Source: Thalassobaculum sp965228445 (GTDB lineage Bacteria > Pseudomonadota > Alphaproteobacteria > Thalassobaculales > Thalassobaculaceae). From it: 64,000 nucleotides of DNA. Shown one piece after another: positions 33,846-41,562 of the stretch (positions within the stretch are counted from its first letter, which is position 1; each line of letters begins with the position of its first letter). The stretch is from NCBI GenBank assembly GCA_965228445.1, contig OZ245813.1:682001-746000 (forward strand). The letters run 5' to 3'. Made by a program: the position numbers and the translations under genes. The notes beneath the pieces are model-generated. The model worked only from the letters and a program-made list of their open reading frames with translations, did not search any database and was not told where the DNA came from.

Positions 33846-35606
33846 ATGACCTACAGAACGATTCTCCTTTCGGGCCTGCTCGGTCTGCTGGCGGCGTCGG
33901 CCGAGCCGGCGCGCGGCCAGACCGCGCTCGACACGCCGGCCTGCTACCGCAACGAGGACTCCTTCCAGCTGCGCCTGACGTCGGTGCCGCCCTGCGATAT
34001 TCCGCTGACGGTCCTTCTCGAGGGGAACACCGTCGCGCAGGCGCGCTTCGCCTGGAACACGTTCATCGCGCTGAACTGGCCGGCGAAGAGTCCGTACAGC
34101 CCGCCTTACGAGCGCGGTGTGGCGGGCGACTTCTCCGCGCTGGTGGAAGCCTCGCGTCCGAACGACGGCACCGTGCCCGACTACATCTCGATCTGGGACA
34201 GCTGGCGCGAGAAGCGGGACCTGTTCCGCGTGGTCGGGAACGAGACCGCCGGGTTCAAGTTCGCCCAGCCGGAGCCCTTCAACAACGGCCGGCCGCCGGA
34301 GAAGACCGGGCCGGTGCCGCAGGTCGGAGCCTGCGCGGCGCAGTCGCTGCCGGGCGGCCACGTCACCCCGCTGCAGACCAACAAGGTCGAGAACTATCTC
34401 GACGAGACCGACGAGATCGGCCTCGCGGTGCTGTGGGAGGGGCTGGCCCAGGCCGCGCCCGGCGGCCCGACCGAGACTAGCCTCGTGCGCTATCAGGTGA
34501 AGTTCAACCGGGATCACTACAGCTATGTGCGCGACCAGAGCTACTGGAACCCGGACACGCTCGCCGGCGCGGTGAACGAGCAGATCGCCGACGGCAACCG
34601 CATCGGCGTCGTGCTGCCCGCCGGCAGCAACACCACGCTCACCACCGGGTCGATCCTGATCAAGAGCGCCTGGAAGAAGCTGTCGGAAGCCGAGGTCAAG
34701 AGCGCCGCCTATTACACCCAGACCGCCCTGGTCTATGTGGGGCGACCGCCGCACCAGCCGACCCCCGGCCAGTTGCCCGACGTCTGCTATCTCTACGACG
34801 TCTACGGCCTGATCGCCCTGCACATCATCCGGCGTACGGAGACGCTGCCGTATCTCCTGTTCTCGACCTTCCAGTTCAAGCAGAACTATCCGGACAAATT
34901 CGCGTACGCGAACACGGTCGGGCTCGGAAAGAACCCGATGACGGTGTCGTCGACCCTGCCGAACGCCCACGGCATTCCGTACAGCAATCCGGCCGACCCG
35001 CAGCCGGTCTACGACGCCACGCGCCGCACGCAGACCACCGCCCCGGTGCCCTATGCCGCCGACCGGCTGATCGCGCCGCAAACGGCGGTGACCTCGGTCA
35101 ACCGCGAGGCGGAGCGGCTGCTCCAGGGCACGCTGCTGCAGAACTACGAGCTGGTCGGCTACCAGACGGAACCGGTCAGTGCCGCGGGGCTCGGTCCGCA
35201 GCGGTTCTATGACCAGGGCGGTCCGGCCAACGCGGACGGGACCCTCGACGGCTACTACCCCAGCTATTTCGGCACCCAGGAATACTACCTGGCCAACCCG
35301 GTGGTGGAGACCAGCCAGCGGTTCCAGTTCTTCGAAGGCGGCTTCGCCGTGTCGGGAACGCCGAACGTCAAGATCTACGGTCTCGGTGGCGGGATCGCGG
35401 TCAATATGGGGGGCTGCATGGGGTGCCACGGCAACGCTCAGACCACCGGTCTCAGCTTCACGCTGAACAATATCGAGGTCGACGGGGGGACCGGGAAATA
35501 CAAGGGGGCAAACCCCGGCCGGCATCCGGTGGGCACGCTGACGGACACCTGCGGTGAGCTGGGCACGACCTATGACGCGCTGTTCATGGGCTGCCGTCTG
35601 CGCTGA
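33846..35606 (+). CDS. Secreted protein with single CxxCH haem-binding motif, function unknown
   Basis: A 586-residue exported protein. The Sec signal peptide spans MTYRTILLSGLLGLLAASAE, with likely cleavage near residue 25. The N-terminal domain holds ARFAWNTFIALNWPAKS, which I associate with unnamed cytochrome-c-family proteins. The only CxxCH (CMGCH) is at residues 524-528, close to the C-terminus, so one covalent haem would sit on a large non-cytochrome body. Several aromatic-rich segments precede it. GAGGAG lies upstream of the ATG. A similar layout appears at 49355-51064. No redox partner gene is adjacent. I cannot assign a function. Confidence 0.75.
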   Translation: MTYRTILLSGLLGLLAASAEPARGQTALDTPACYRNEDSFQLRLTSVPPCDIPLTVLLEGNTVAQARFAWNTFIALNWPAKSPYSPPYERGVAGDFSALVEASRPNDGTVPDYISIWDSWREKRDLFRVVGNETAGFKFAQPEPFNNGRPPEKTGPVPQVGACAAQSLPGGHVTPLQTNKVENYLDETDEIGLAVLWEGLAQAAPGGPTETSLVRYQVKFNRDHYSYVRDQSYWNPDTLAGAVNEQIADGNRIGVVLPAGSNTTLTTGSILIKSAWKKLSEAEVKSAAYYTQTALVYVGRPPHQPTPGQLPDVCYLYDVYGLIALHIIRRTETLPYLLFSTFQFKQNYPDKFAYANTVGLGKNPMTVSSTLPNAHGIPYSNPADPQPVYDATRRTQTTAPVPYAADRLIAPQTAVTSVNREAERLLQGTLLQNYELVGYQTEPVSAAGLGPQRFYDQGGPANADGTLDGYYPSYFGTQEYYLANPVVETSQRFQFFEGGFAVSGTPNVKIYGLGGGIAVNMGGCMGCHGNAQTTGLSFTLNNIEVDGGTGKYKGANPGRHPVGTLTDTCGELGTTYDALFMGCRLR

Positions 35607-35619
35607 GTCTCCAAGACAT

Positions 35620-35665
35620 CTCACGGTCGGGTCGAAACGCCCGGCCGTGAGAGAGTTTAATGTAG
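35620..35665 (+). terminator. Rho-independent terminator after the first haem-protein gene
   Basis: CTCACGGTCGGG and CCCGGCCGTGAG pair over 12 positions (one G-U) with an 8-base loop, followed by AGAGTTTAAT. It stands 13 bases after the stop codon, between convergent genes. Confidence 0.65.
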
Positions 35666-35697
35666 TCAATATGTTGCAGGTCGATCTTTAACTAGAG

Positions 35698-36135
35698 TCA
35701 GAAGACGCCCAGGATCAGTGCGGTGAACAGCACGTACCGCGCCGTCTTGGCGATACCGACCAGGATGACGAAGACCCAGAGCGGCTCGCGCATCAACCCG
35801 GCCGCCAGGGTGAGCGGGTCGCCGATGAACGGCGCCCAGCTCAGCAGCAGCGACCAGTAGCCGTAGCGTCGGTACCAGTTCGAGGCGCGGTCGAGCTGTT
35901 CCGGTGAGGCCGGAAACCATTTGCGGTCCTTGAACTTCTCAATCTGCAGGCCGATCGCCCAGTTGATCATCGAGCCGAGCGTGTTGCCGATGCTGGCGAC
36001 GATGACCAGGGCCGCGACCGAATAGTCGGTCTTCAGCAGCAGACCGGTCAGCAGGAATTCGGACTGGATCGGCAGGAAGGTGGCGGCCCCCAGCGATATC
36101 AGAAACAGGCCGCCAAAGGCGCCGATGAAACTCAT
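35698..36135 (-). CDS. YqaA/DedA-type small membrane protein (VTT domain)
   Basis: A 145-residue membrane protein with four to five hydrophobic segments. It has FLPIQSEFLLTGLLLKT, GNTLGSMINWAIG and LLLSWAPFIGDPLTLAAGLM followed by R, features of the YqaA branch of the DedA/VTT superfamily, whose members are linked to lipid scrambling and membrane homeostasis. The start at 36135 (GGAG upstream) fits better than the longer frame. It is isolated from neighbours. Confidence 0.85.
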   Translation of the reverse strand: MSFIGAFGGLFLISLGAATFLPIQSEFLLTGLLLKTDYSVAALVIVASIGNTLGSMINWAIGLQIEKFKDRKWFPASPEQLDRASNWYRRYGYWSLLLSWAPFIGDPLTLAAGLMREPLWVFVILVGIAKTARYVLFTALILGVF

Positions 36136-36232
36136 GCAGTCCCGCTCCGCTCTCCGATCCGAAGGATAGGGCTCCCACGCTCGATGGAACACCGGCATAT
36201 GGAGCGGGACGGCCGGATTTCACCGTCATGCG

Positions 36233-36817
36233 TCACGCCGCCGCCCTGACGCCAAGGGCGCGCGAGCGGTCGATCCATCTGCGGATCTTGTCGGCGGTGG
36301 CGGTCTTCACCGACCCGAACTGCACTGCCCGCCGCGTCCTGACCCCGCAGAAACCGAGGATCTGATTGACCAGCAGCCGGCGGCCCGCCCGCCAGTACAG
36401 CAGGGTGTCGAGCAGGGGCGGGGTGTCGGAGGTGATGATGACGTCGGCCGTCTTGCCGGCCAGCAGCTTGTCCCAGGCCAGACCCCGGCGGTGATACTTG
36501 AAGGCGAAACCGGGTGCGAGTGCGCGGTCGATCACCGCCTTCGCCTTGGTCGGCATGACGCCCCACCAGCAGGGATGAACGATCATGAGGTGGTCGGCCC
36601 AGGCGACCGCCTCCTGCCAGGCGATCAGGTCGGGCTCCAGTGGGGCGGCGTCCGCGCCGTAGCCGTCGGTGTTCAGGTCGAAGGCCATGTCGCTGAGGTT
36701 CATGCGGCGGACCTCGCAGCCTTCGGCCTGCGCGCCGGACTGGTAGGCGTCGGCCATGCCTCCGCACAGCGTTTCGGCCTTGGGGTGGGCAACCCAGATG
36801 AAGATGCGCTTGGTCAT
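36233..36817 (-). CDS. NAD(P)H-quinone oxidoreductase / flavodoxin-fold family protein
   Basis: A 194-residue flavodoxin-like protein of the NQO1/MdaB/KefF family. It has IFIWVAHPKAETLCGGMADA, the FMN/FAD loop region HPCWWGVMPTKAKAVIDRAL followed by APGFAFKY, and TSDTPPLLDTLLYW. Such enzymes reduce quinones by two electrons. It is divergent from a TetR regulator, with 70 bases carrying two palindromes between them, so the regulator very likely controls this gene. Confidence 0.87.
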   Translation of the reverse strand: MTKRIFIWVAHPKAETLCGGMADAYQSGAQAEGCEVRRMNLSDMAFDLNTDGYGADAAPLEPDLIAWQEAVAWADHLMIVHPCWWGVMPTKAKAVIDRALAPGFAFKYHRRGLAWDKLLAGKTADVIITSDTPPLLDTLLYWRAGRRLLVNQILGFCGVRTRRAVQFGSVKTATADKIRRWIDRSRALGVRAAA

Positions 36818-36847
36818 GGCAGGCTCCGTCGGTTTAGGTTTACATGG

Positions 36848-36894
36848 TGTCAATTGACGCGGTGTCAAATATGTTTAGATTGACGCCATGTCAA
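36848..36894. promoter_or_regulatory. Overlapping divergent promoters and TetR operators
   Basis: GTCAATTGAC (36849-36858) is a perfect 10-base palindrome. A second inverted pair, TGTCAAAT (36863-36870) and ATTGACG (36879-36885), follows. On the plus strand TTGACG (36854-36859), 16 bases, then TAGATT (36876-36881) makes a promoter whose predicted start falls on the TetR ATG. On the minus strand TTGACA (36894-36889), 17 bases, then TATTTG could serve the oxidoreductase gene. The palindromes cover both, as for a self-regulating TetR pair. Confidence 0.55.
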
Positions 36895-37475
36895 GTTCGC
36901 AGCCCGATACCCGAGAACGCATCCTCACCGCCGCCTGGACCCTGCTCGAGGACGGCGGCGGCCGTGGCGTGCGCATGGCCGACGTGGCCCGGCAGGCGGG
37001 GGTCAGCCGGCAGGCGGTCTATCTGCATTTCCCCAGCCGGGCCGAGCTGCTGATCGCCACGACCCGGCATATCGACGCGGTGATGGATGTGGACGGCCGC
37101 CTGGCGGAGAGCCGTGCCGCCGTCGGGGGGCTTGCCCGTCTGGACGCCTTCATCCGGGCCTGGTGCGGCTACATTCCCGAGGTGCATGGGGTCTGCAGCG
37201 CGCTGATGGCGATGCGCGACAGCGATGCCGAGGCCGCGGCGGCCTGGGACGACCGCATGGCGGCGCTGCGCGAGGGATGTGCCTCCGGCGTGCGCGACCT
37301 GGCCGCGGACGGGGCCTTGCGACCCGGCCTCGACGCCGACGACGCGACCGACCTGCTGTGGACTCTGTTGTCGGTGCGCAACTGGGAGCACCTTACGCGC
37401 GACCGGGGCTGGTCGCAGGACCGCTATGTGGCGGCGATGACGATGATGGCGCGCCGGGTGCTCTGCGACCGTTAG
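36888..37475 (+). CDS. TetR/AcrR-family transcriptional regulator
   Basis: A 195-residue TetR regulator. The N-terminal helix-turn-helix (residues about 8-55) reads TRERILTAAWTLLEDGGGRG followed by VRMADVARQAGVSRQAVYLHF. The ligand-binding helical domain follows without a recognised subfamily. No ribosome site precedes the ATG, and the predicted transcription start coincides with it, so the mRNA may be leaderless. It is divergent from the quinone-reductase-like gene. Confidence 0.9.
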   Translation: MSSSQPDTRERILTAAWTLLEDGGGRGVRMADVARQAGVSRQAVYLHFPSRAELLIATTRHIDAVMDVDGRLAESRAAVGGLARLDAFIRAWCGYIPEVHGVCSALMAMRDSDAEAAAAWDDRMAALREGCASGVRDLAADGALRPGLDADDATDLLWTLLSVRNWEHLTRDRGWSQDRYVAAMTMMARRVLCDR

Positions 37476-37527
37476 AGTAGAGCACGATCAGGGCAGATCG
37501 GACCGATCCGCCCTGAACCGAGCGTCG

Positions 37528-37671
37528 CTATTCCGGACGGGTGCCGCAGGCTGCCCGCCAGGCGGCCTCGCTGCAGTCGCGATCGCCCCAGACCAGCGCC
37601 GGGTCGGGGGACAGCGGCGCGTCCGCCGCCAGACCCGGCATCATCGCGAACATCAGGGCGAACCCGGCCCG
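37528..37671 (-). pseudogene. In-frame continuation of the formyltransferase after an amber stop
   Basis: Directly after the TAG at 37672-37674 the same frame stays open for 47 codons (RAGFALMFAMMPGLAADAPL through VWGDRDCSEAAWRAACGTRP E, stop at 37528). The text looks coding: amphipathic, gene-like GC-rich codons, and a W-G-x-R-x-C ending similar to the C-terminal ends of small formyltransferases. The simplest reading is that a GAG (Glu) codon changed to TAG and split one 190-residue gene. Internal ATG codons at 37653 and 37644 could permit a short peptide, but no ribosome site is present. Confidence 0.6.
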
Positions 37672-38100
37672 CTAGGTGAGGTAGCGAAGCGCCTCCTCGC
37701 TCATGCCCGGGGCGACCGGGAACCGCTGCACCGACAGGATCGGTCCCGAATCCACCGGCAGGGTCATCACGTGGGCGGTGACGCCATAGGCGCTGATGCC
37801 GTCGCGCAGGGCGAATTCCAGGGCGCGCTTGCCTGGATATTCCGGCGGCGCGGGATGGATGTTCACCGGCTCCAGCGACATGGCGTCGAGATGGTGCCGG
37901 GGCACGATCACGTCGCTGTAGAACGCGATCAGCCGGCCGGGCCAGGGCCGCTCGGCGTCGAACGGCTCGAACAGCCGGTCCAGGGCGGCGCGGCTGGAGA
38001 CGAAGAAGACGGTGTTGGGCAGACCGCGCGCCGCCGACAGGGTCGAGATCGCGGCGGCCGACACCATGTCGGTGAGCAGGGCGATAGGGGCGGCCGTCAC
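37672..38100 (-). CDS. Formyltransferase-family protein, truncated by an in-frame amber codon
   Basis: A 142-codon frame with the formyltransferase fold: NIHPAPPEYPGKRALEFAL corresponds to the substrate loop with catalytic Asn and His, and GVTAHVMTLPVDSGPIL to the GVTxH-D-GPI block with catalytic Asp. Known small members are about 190-220 residues. This frame stops right after EEALRYLT, and the sequence then continues in the same frame as a coherent C-terminal segment. It is probably a recently inactivated gene, though the N-terminal catalytic residues are all kept. The acceptor is not known. Confidence 0.65.
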   Translation of the reverse strand: MTAAPIALLTDMVSAAAISTLSAARGLPNTVFFVSSRAALDRLFEPFDAERPWPGRLIAFYSDVIVPRHHLDAMSLEPVNIHPAPPEYPGKRALEFALRDGISAYGVTAHVMTLPVDSGPILSVQRFPVAPGMSEEALRYLT

Positions 38101-38210
38101 AGGCCGCTCCCGAAACCGGCCCGTGTCACGATCTCGCCACTTGGGCGATGAAGGCTGGCGGCGAGTTCGGCTACAGTGCGCCGCAACTGATAAAAACTCG
38201 GAGGAAACAG

Positions 38211-38732
38211 ATGCCCGCTCTTATCCGCCCCCATCACGGCCAGACGCCCCGGGTGGCGACCGGTGCCTTCATCGCCGAGACCGCCGTGCTGATCGGCGAG
38301 GTCGAGATCGGCGAGGACGCCTCCATCTGGTACGGCACGGTCCTGCGCGGCGACGGCCATTCGATCACGGTCGGCGCCCGCACCAACATCCAGGACGGCA
38401 CCATCGTCCATATCACCTCCGACCGGTTCGCGACGGTGATCGGGTCCGGCATCACCATCGGCCATGGCGCGATCATCCACGCCTGCACCCTGGAGGATGA
38501 CAGCTTCGTCGGCATGGGCGCTACCGTCATGGACGGGGCGGTGGTGCAGCGCCATGCGATGGTCGCGGCCGGTGCCCTGGTGACGCCGGGCAAGGTGGTG
38601 CCGACCGGCGAGCTCTGGGCCGGGTCGCCGGCGAAGAAGATGCGCGACCTGACCGAAGCCGACTTCGCGCAGATCCACCGGTCAGCCGAGAACTACTGCG
38701 AGATGGCCCGCAGCTACATGGCCGGGCGGTGA
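38211..38732 (+). CDS. Gamma carbonic anhydrase-family protein
   Basis: A 173-residue left-handed beta-helix protein of the gamma-CA (YrdA/PaaY) family. The hexapeptide turns and metal-ligand His residues are visible: DASIWYGTVLRGDGHSITVG, NIQDGTIVHIT and ITIGHGAIIHACTLEDDSFV followed by GMGATVMDGA. GGAGGAAACAG stands upstream of the ATG at 38211. Members bind Zn or Fe; some are active carbonic anhydrases and others appear to be complex I or CoA-pathway accessories. It overlaps the next gene by 4 bases. Confidence 0.92.
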   Translation: MPALIRPHHGQTPRVATGAFIAETAVLIGEVEIGEDASIWYGTVLRGDGHSITVGARTNIQDGTIVHITSDRFATVIGSGITIGHGAIIHACTLEDDSFVGMGATVMDGAVVQRHAMVAAGALVTPGKVVPTGELWAGSPAKKMRDLTEADFAQIHRSAENYCEMARSYMAGR

Positions 38733-39484
38733 CCGGCGTGCAGCGTCTGATCAGTACCCTGTGCGCCGCCCTGGCCATGCTCGGCGCCGGCCAGGCTGTC
38801 GCCGCCGCGCCGGAGAAGGATCCCGTGGTTCTGGTTCGCCTGACCCCGGAGATCCTGGCGCAGTTCGCCGAGCCCGACCTGCTGCTGCGCGAGGCGCCGC
38901 TCGAGATGTCGAAATACGACGAGGCGGCGAAGCAGGACGTGGTGATCCCGCCGGTGACCGACTGCGCGACCCTGAAGGCCCGCCAGGAGGAGGGGTACTA
39001 CACCTTCACCTCCCAGGGCATGGCGCAGGAGACGGTGGTATCGGACGTGTGCCGGATGGGCGCGCGCTACAAGGCGGCGACCTTCGAGGAGACCACCGCG
39101 CCGAAGCACACCCTGCATGCCGACGTCCTCGACCTGTGGTCGGCCTGGTTCCAGCTCGCGGTCTCCGCCAACGTCGCCGATGCGGTCGACGAGTCGGTGC
39201 GGCGCGGCGTCTCCCTGGGCGGCTTCCGCGAGCCGTCGCTGGAAGCCTGCGGGCCGCGGGCGGTGGAGCGCAAGGATCCCTGGACGATCACCGCAGCCAA
39301 CAAGTGCGACGGCCTGTATCTGTCGATCGTGGGCGAGGAGTACACGGCCTCGGGCAAGATGCGGCCGGTGGTGTTCTATCACCTGAACGCGACCGGCGGC
39401 TCGCTGCGCACCGGCGGCTATACCGCCGTCGGCCGGCACCCCGCCTCGGGTGTGTGGACGCCGGTGCAATTCCTGCCGCGGTGA
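38729..39484 (+). CDS. Secreted protein of unknown function
   Basis: A 251-residue protein starting at a GTG that overlaps the previous stop (GTGA). A Sec signal peptide is clear (LISTLCAALAMLGAGQAVAA), giving a periplasmic protein of about 225 residues. Four cysteines remain after cleavage (in TDCATL, VCRMG, EACGP and NKCDG), suggesting disulfides. It has no domain I recognise. The overlap implies co-expression with the gamma-CA gene, although the two products would be in different compartments. Confidence 0.7.
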   Translation: MTGVQRLISTLCAALAMLGAGQAVAAAPEKDPVVLVRLTPEILAQFAEPDLLLREAPLEMSKYDEAAKQDVVIPPVTDCATLKARQEEGYYTFTSQGMAQETVVSDVCRMGARYKAATFEETTAPKHTLHADVLDLWSAWFQLAVSANVADAVDESVRRGVSLGGFREPSLEACGPRAVERKDPWTITAANKCDGLYLSIVGEEYTASGKMRPVVFYHLNATGGSLRTGGYTAVGRHPASGVWTPVQFLPR

Positions 39485-39490
39485 CCCGAA

Positions 39491-40441
39491 CTACGCGGCC
39501 GGGCTCTCGGCGGCCTGGCCGCCTGCGGGGTGGGGACGCGACGGCGCGATCGGCGGCACCAGCAGAATCGCCGCCAGAACCAGCCCGGATGCCGCGATCT
39601 CGCGCAGGCCGACCGCCTCGCCGAAGGCCAGCCAGCCCAGCGCGATCATGGTCGGCAGCTCGATCGCGCCGGCCGCGGCACTGCGGCCGGGGCCGATCTT
39701 CGGGGCGGCGATCGTGTACAGCATCTGCGGGATCAGGGCGGTGACCAGACCCATCGCCAGCAGGGTCAGCCAGACGCCGCCGTCGCGCGGCAGGAACGCC
39801 GCCGGGTCGGTCAGCGCCACCAGCGGCGCCAGACCGATCACGCAGCCGACCATGCCGCAGGCCAGCTTCTCGACGGAGGTCAGGCGGGGCGTGAGGCAGG
39901 TCAGCACCACGATGATCAGGGCGAACATGATCGGGGCCGGCAGCGACAGCAGCAGGGACCAGGAGGCGGCGCCGCTCACCCCGCCGTCGAAGATCAGCAG
40001 GGCGGCGCCCAGCACCAGGGCGCAGCCGCCCCAGGCGCGCAGGCTCGGCGTCTGCCGCGCCAGCAGCCAGGCGAGCAGAAGCGCGAAGACCGGATAGGTC
40101 ATGTAGACCAGCCCCACCATGGCCACCGACTGGGTCTCCAGCGCCTCCAGATAGCTGACCCAGCCGATGCCCATCAGCACGCCCGCGCCGACCAGCCGCA
40201 GCGCGTCGCGCCGCTTCTCCCGGGCCAGCGGCAGGAACGGAAACATCACCAGCGCGCTGGAGGCGTAACGGAAGAAGCCGATCGACGCCGCCGACATGCC
40301 GGCCTCGAGCAGCAGCTTGGCGAACAGCGGCACCATGCCGAAGCTCACGCAAGCCAGGGTGACGGCGAGCGTCGCCGTGGCCGGGGTCATCCGGAGGGCG
40401 CGCAGGGAGGAGGGTCGTAGCAGGGTCATGGGCGATGACAT
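39491..40441 (-). CDS. DMT-superfamily transporter, EamA family
   Basis: A 316-residue inner-membrane protein with ten predicted helices in two EamA repeats. The first includes LACVSFGMVPLFAKLLLEAG and the MVGLVYMTYPVFALLLAWLL helix; the second ends with GAIELPTMIALGWLAFGEAV. Members export amino acids, metabolites or drugs. The start is uncertain: ATGs at 40441, 40429 and 40390 are in frame, none with a strong ribosome site. It is divergent from a LysR gene, which probably controls it. Confidence 0.86.
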   Translation of the reverse strand: MSSPMTLLRPSSLRALRMTPATATLAVTLACVSFGMVPLFAKLLLEAGMSAASIGFFRYASSALVMFPFLPLAREKRRDALRLVGAGVLMGIGWVSYLEALETQSVAMVGLVYMTYPVFALLLAWLLARQTPSLRAWGGCALVLGAALLIFDGGVSGAASWSLLLSLPAPIMFALIIVVLTCLTPRLTSVEKLACGMVGCVIGLAPLVALTDPAAFLPRDGGVWLTLLAMGLVTALIPQMLYTIAAPKIGPGRSAAAGAIELPTMIALGWLAFGEAVGLREIAASGLVLAAILLVPPIAPSRPHPAGGQAAESPAA

Positions 40442-40475
40442 ACGCGCGGACCGGATCGTCGAAAATTTCCAAATG

Positions 40476-40502
40476 TTCATGGCTAACATGAAATGATTTA
40501 AT
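40476..40502. promoter_or_regulatory. LysR-type operator and promoter in the eamA-lysR gap
   Basis: TTCATG-GCTAA-CATGAA (40476-40492) is a perfect 6-base inverted repeat with a 5-base spacer and fits the T-N11-A pattern bound by LysR-type regulators. TTTAAT (40497-40502) is a good -10 box for the lysR gene and ends 6 bases before its ATG. The operator covers the -35 to -10 interval, as expected for autoregulation. Confidence 0.55.
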
Positions 40503-40508
40503 ACCCCC

Positions 40509-41477
40509 ATGAACCCCCGGCTCGGCACGAATCATCTCGCACTGCTGATCGCGCTGGCCGAGACCGGCAGCGTGGCCGCGGCGGGAAACCGGCTGGGCAT
40601 CACCCAGTCGGCCGCCTCCCATCGGCTGCGGGAGGCCGAGCGGCGGCTGAACACCCCGCTGGTCCGGCGCAGCTCGACCGGCGTCACCCTGACCGAGGAG
40701 GGCGAGCGGCTGCACGCCTTCGCCGACCGCTTCCTGCGCGAGCTCGGGCGTCTGGAGCAGGATATCGAGACCGCCCGCGCGAGCGGTCGCGATCTGGTCC
40801 GGGTCGGCCAGGCGACCTACAGCCGGTTTCACTGGCTGCCGGCCTTCCTGGAGTTCCTCGAGCGCCGCGACCCGACCCTGTCCTGCGATCTGTCCGTCGG
40901 CGCCACCCTGCGGCCCCTGGGGTGTCTGCAGGAGGGCGCGGTCGATGTCAGTGCGGTCTACGGCAAGCCGACCGCCTCCCGGCGGTTCAAGTGGCAGTGG
41001 CTGGCGAGCGACCCGGTCGTGGCGGTGATGGCGCCGGAGCATCGGCTTGCCGGCGAGCCCTTTGTCGACTCGTCCATGCTGGCGAACGAGCGGGTGTTCA
41101 CCTATCCCTTCGCCAGCGATCCCGGCTTCGAATGGGAGACGCTGATCGGCCCGCCGACCACGCCGTACCGGCGGCTGACCATGCTACCGACGCCGGAGGC
41201 CTCGATCGACCTGCTGCGGGCCGGGTACGGGGTCGCCCTGTTCAGCCGCTGGGCGATCCGTCCGGAACTGGCCGACGGCACCCTGGTCGGCAAGCCGATC
41301 GGCGAGGACGGGCTGTCCCTCGACTGGTGGGTGGTGACCCGGGCGGACGATCCGCCGGACGCGCCGTCGAACCGCATGGTCGCCGCCTGGCTCGACTGGG
41401 TGGCGTACGGCAAGCAGGGTTTCGCGACCCTCTCGTTCGATGCGGCGACGGGTGTCATGCGCGAGCCGGGGGGCTGA
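40509..41477 (+). CDS. LysR-family transcriptional regulator
   Basis: A 322-residue LysR regulator. The N-terminal winged helix reads GTNHLALLIALAETGSVAAA followed by GNRLGITQSAASHRLREAER. A substrate-binding domain follows (DLVRVGQATYSRFHWLPAFL). It resembles MetR-like members in the recognition-helix region, but I would not assign it. There is no ribosome site before the ATG, and the -10 box lies 6 bases upstream, so the message is probably leaderless. It is divergent from the EamA exporter gene. Confidence 0.9.
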   Translation: MNPRLGTNHLALLIALAETGSVAAAGNRLGITQSAASHRLREAERRLNTPLVRRSSTGVTLTEEGERLHAFADRFLRELGRLEQDIETARASGRDLVRVGQATYSRFHWLPAFLEFLERRDPTLSCDLSVGATLRPLGCLQEGAVDVSAVYGKPTASRRFKWQWLASDPVVAVMAPEHRLAGEPFVDSSMLANERVFTYPFASDPGFEWETLIGPPTTPYRRLTMLPTPEASIDLLRAGYGVALFSRWAIRPELADGTLVGKPIGEDGLSLDWWVVTRADDPPDAPSNRMVAAWLDWVAYGKQGFATLSFDAATGVMREPGG

Positions 41478-41562
41478 CCGGCAACGCGGGCGGTTGCTTT
41501 TGCCGCGCTCAGAGGCTTGTCTCTGCCGCTCTCTCCGGGCGCCCCCTTCGTCTCGCGGTTTC

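Noticed and set aside
36300..36700. Possible mobile-element border near the quinone-reductase gene
   Set aside because: No inverted ends, direct repeats or shift in base composition were found.
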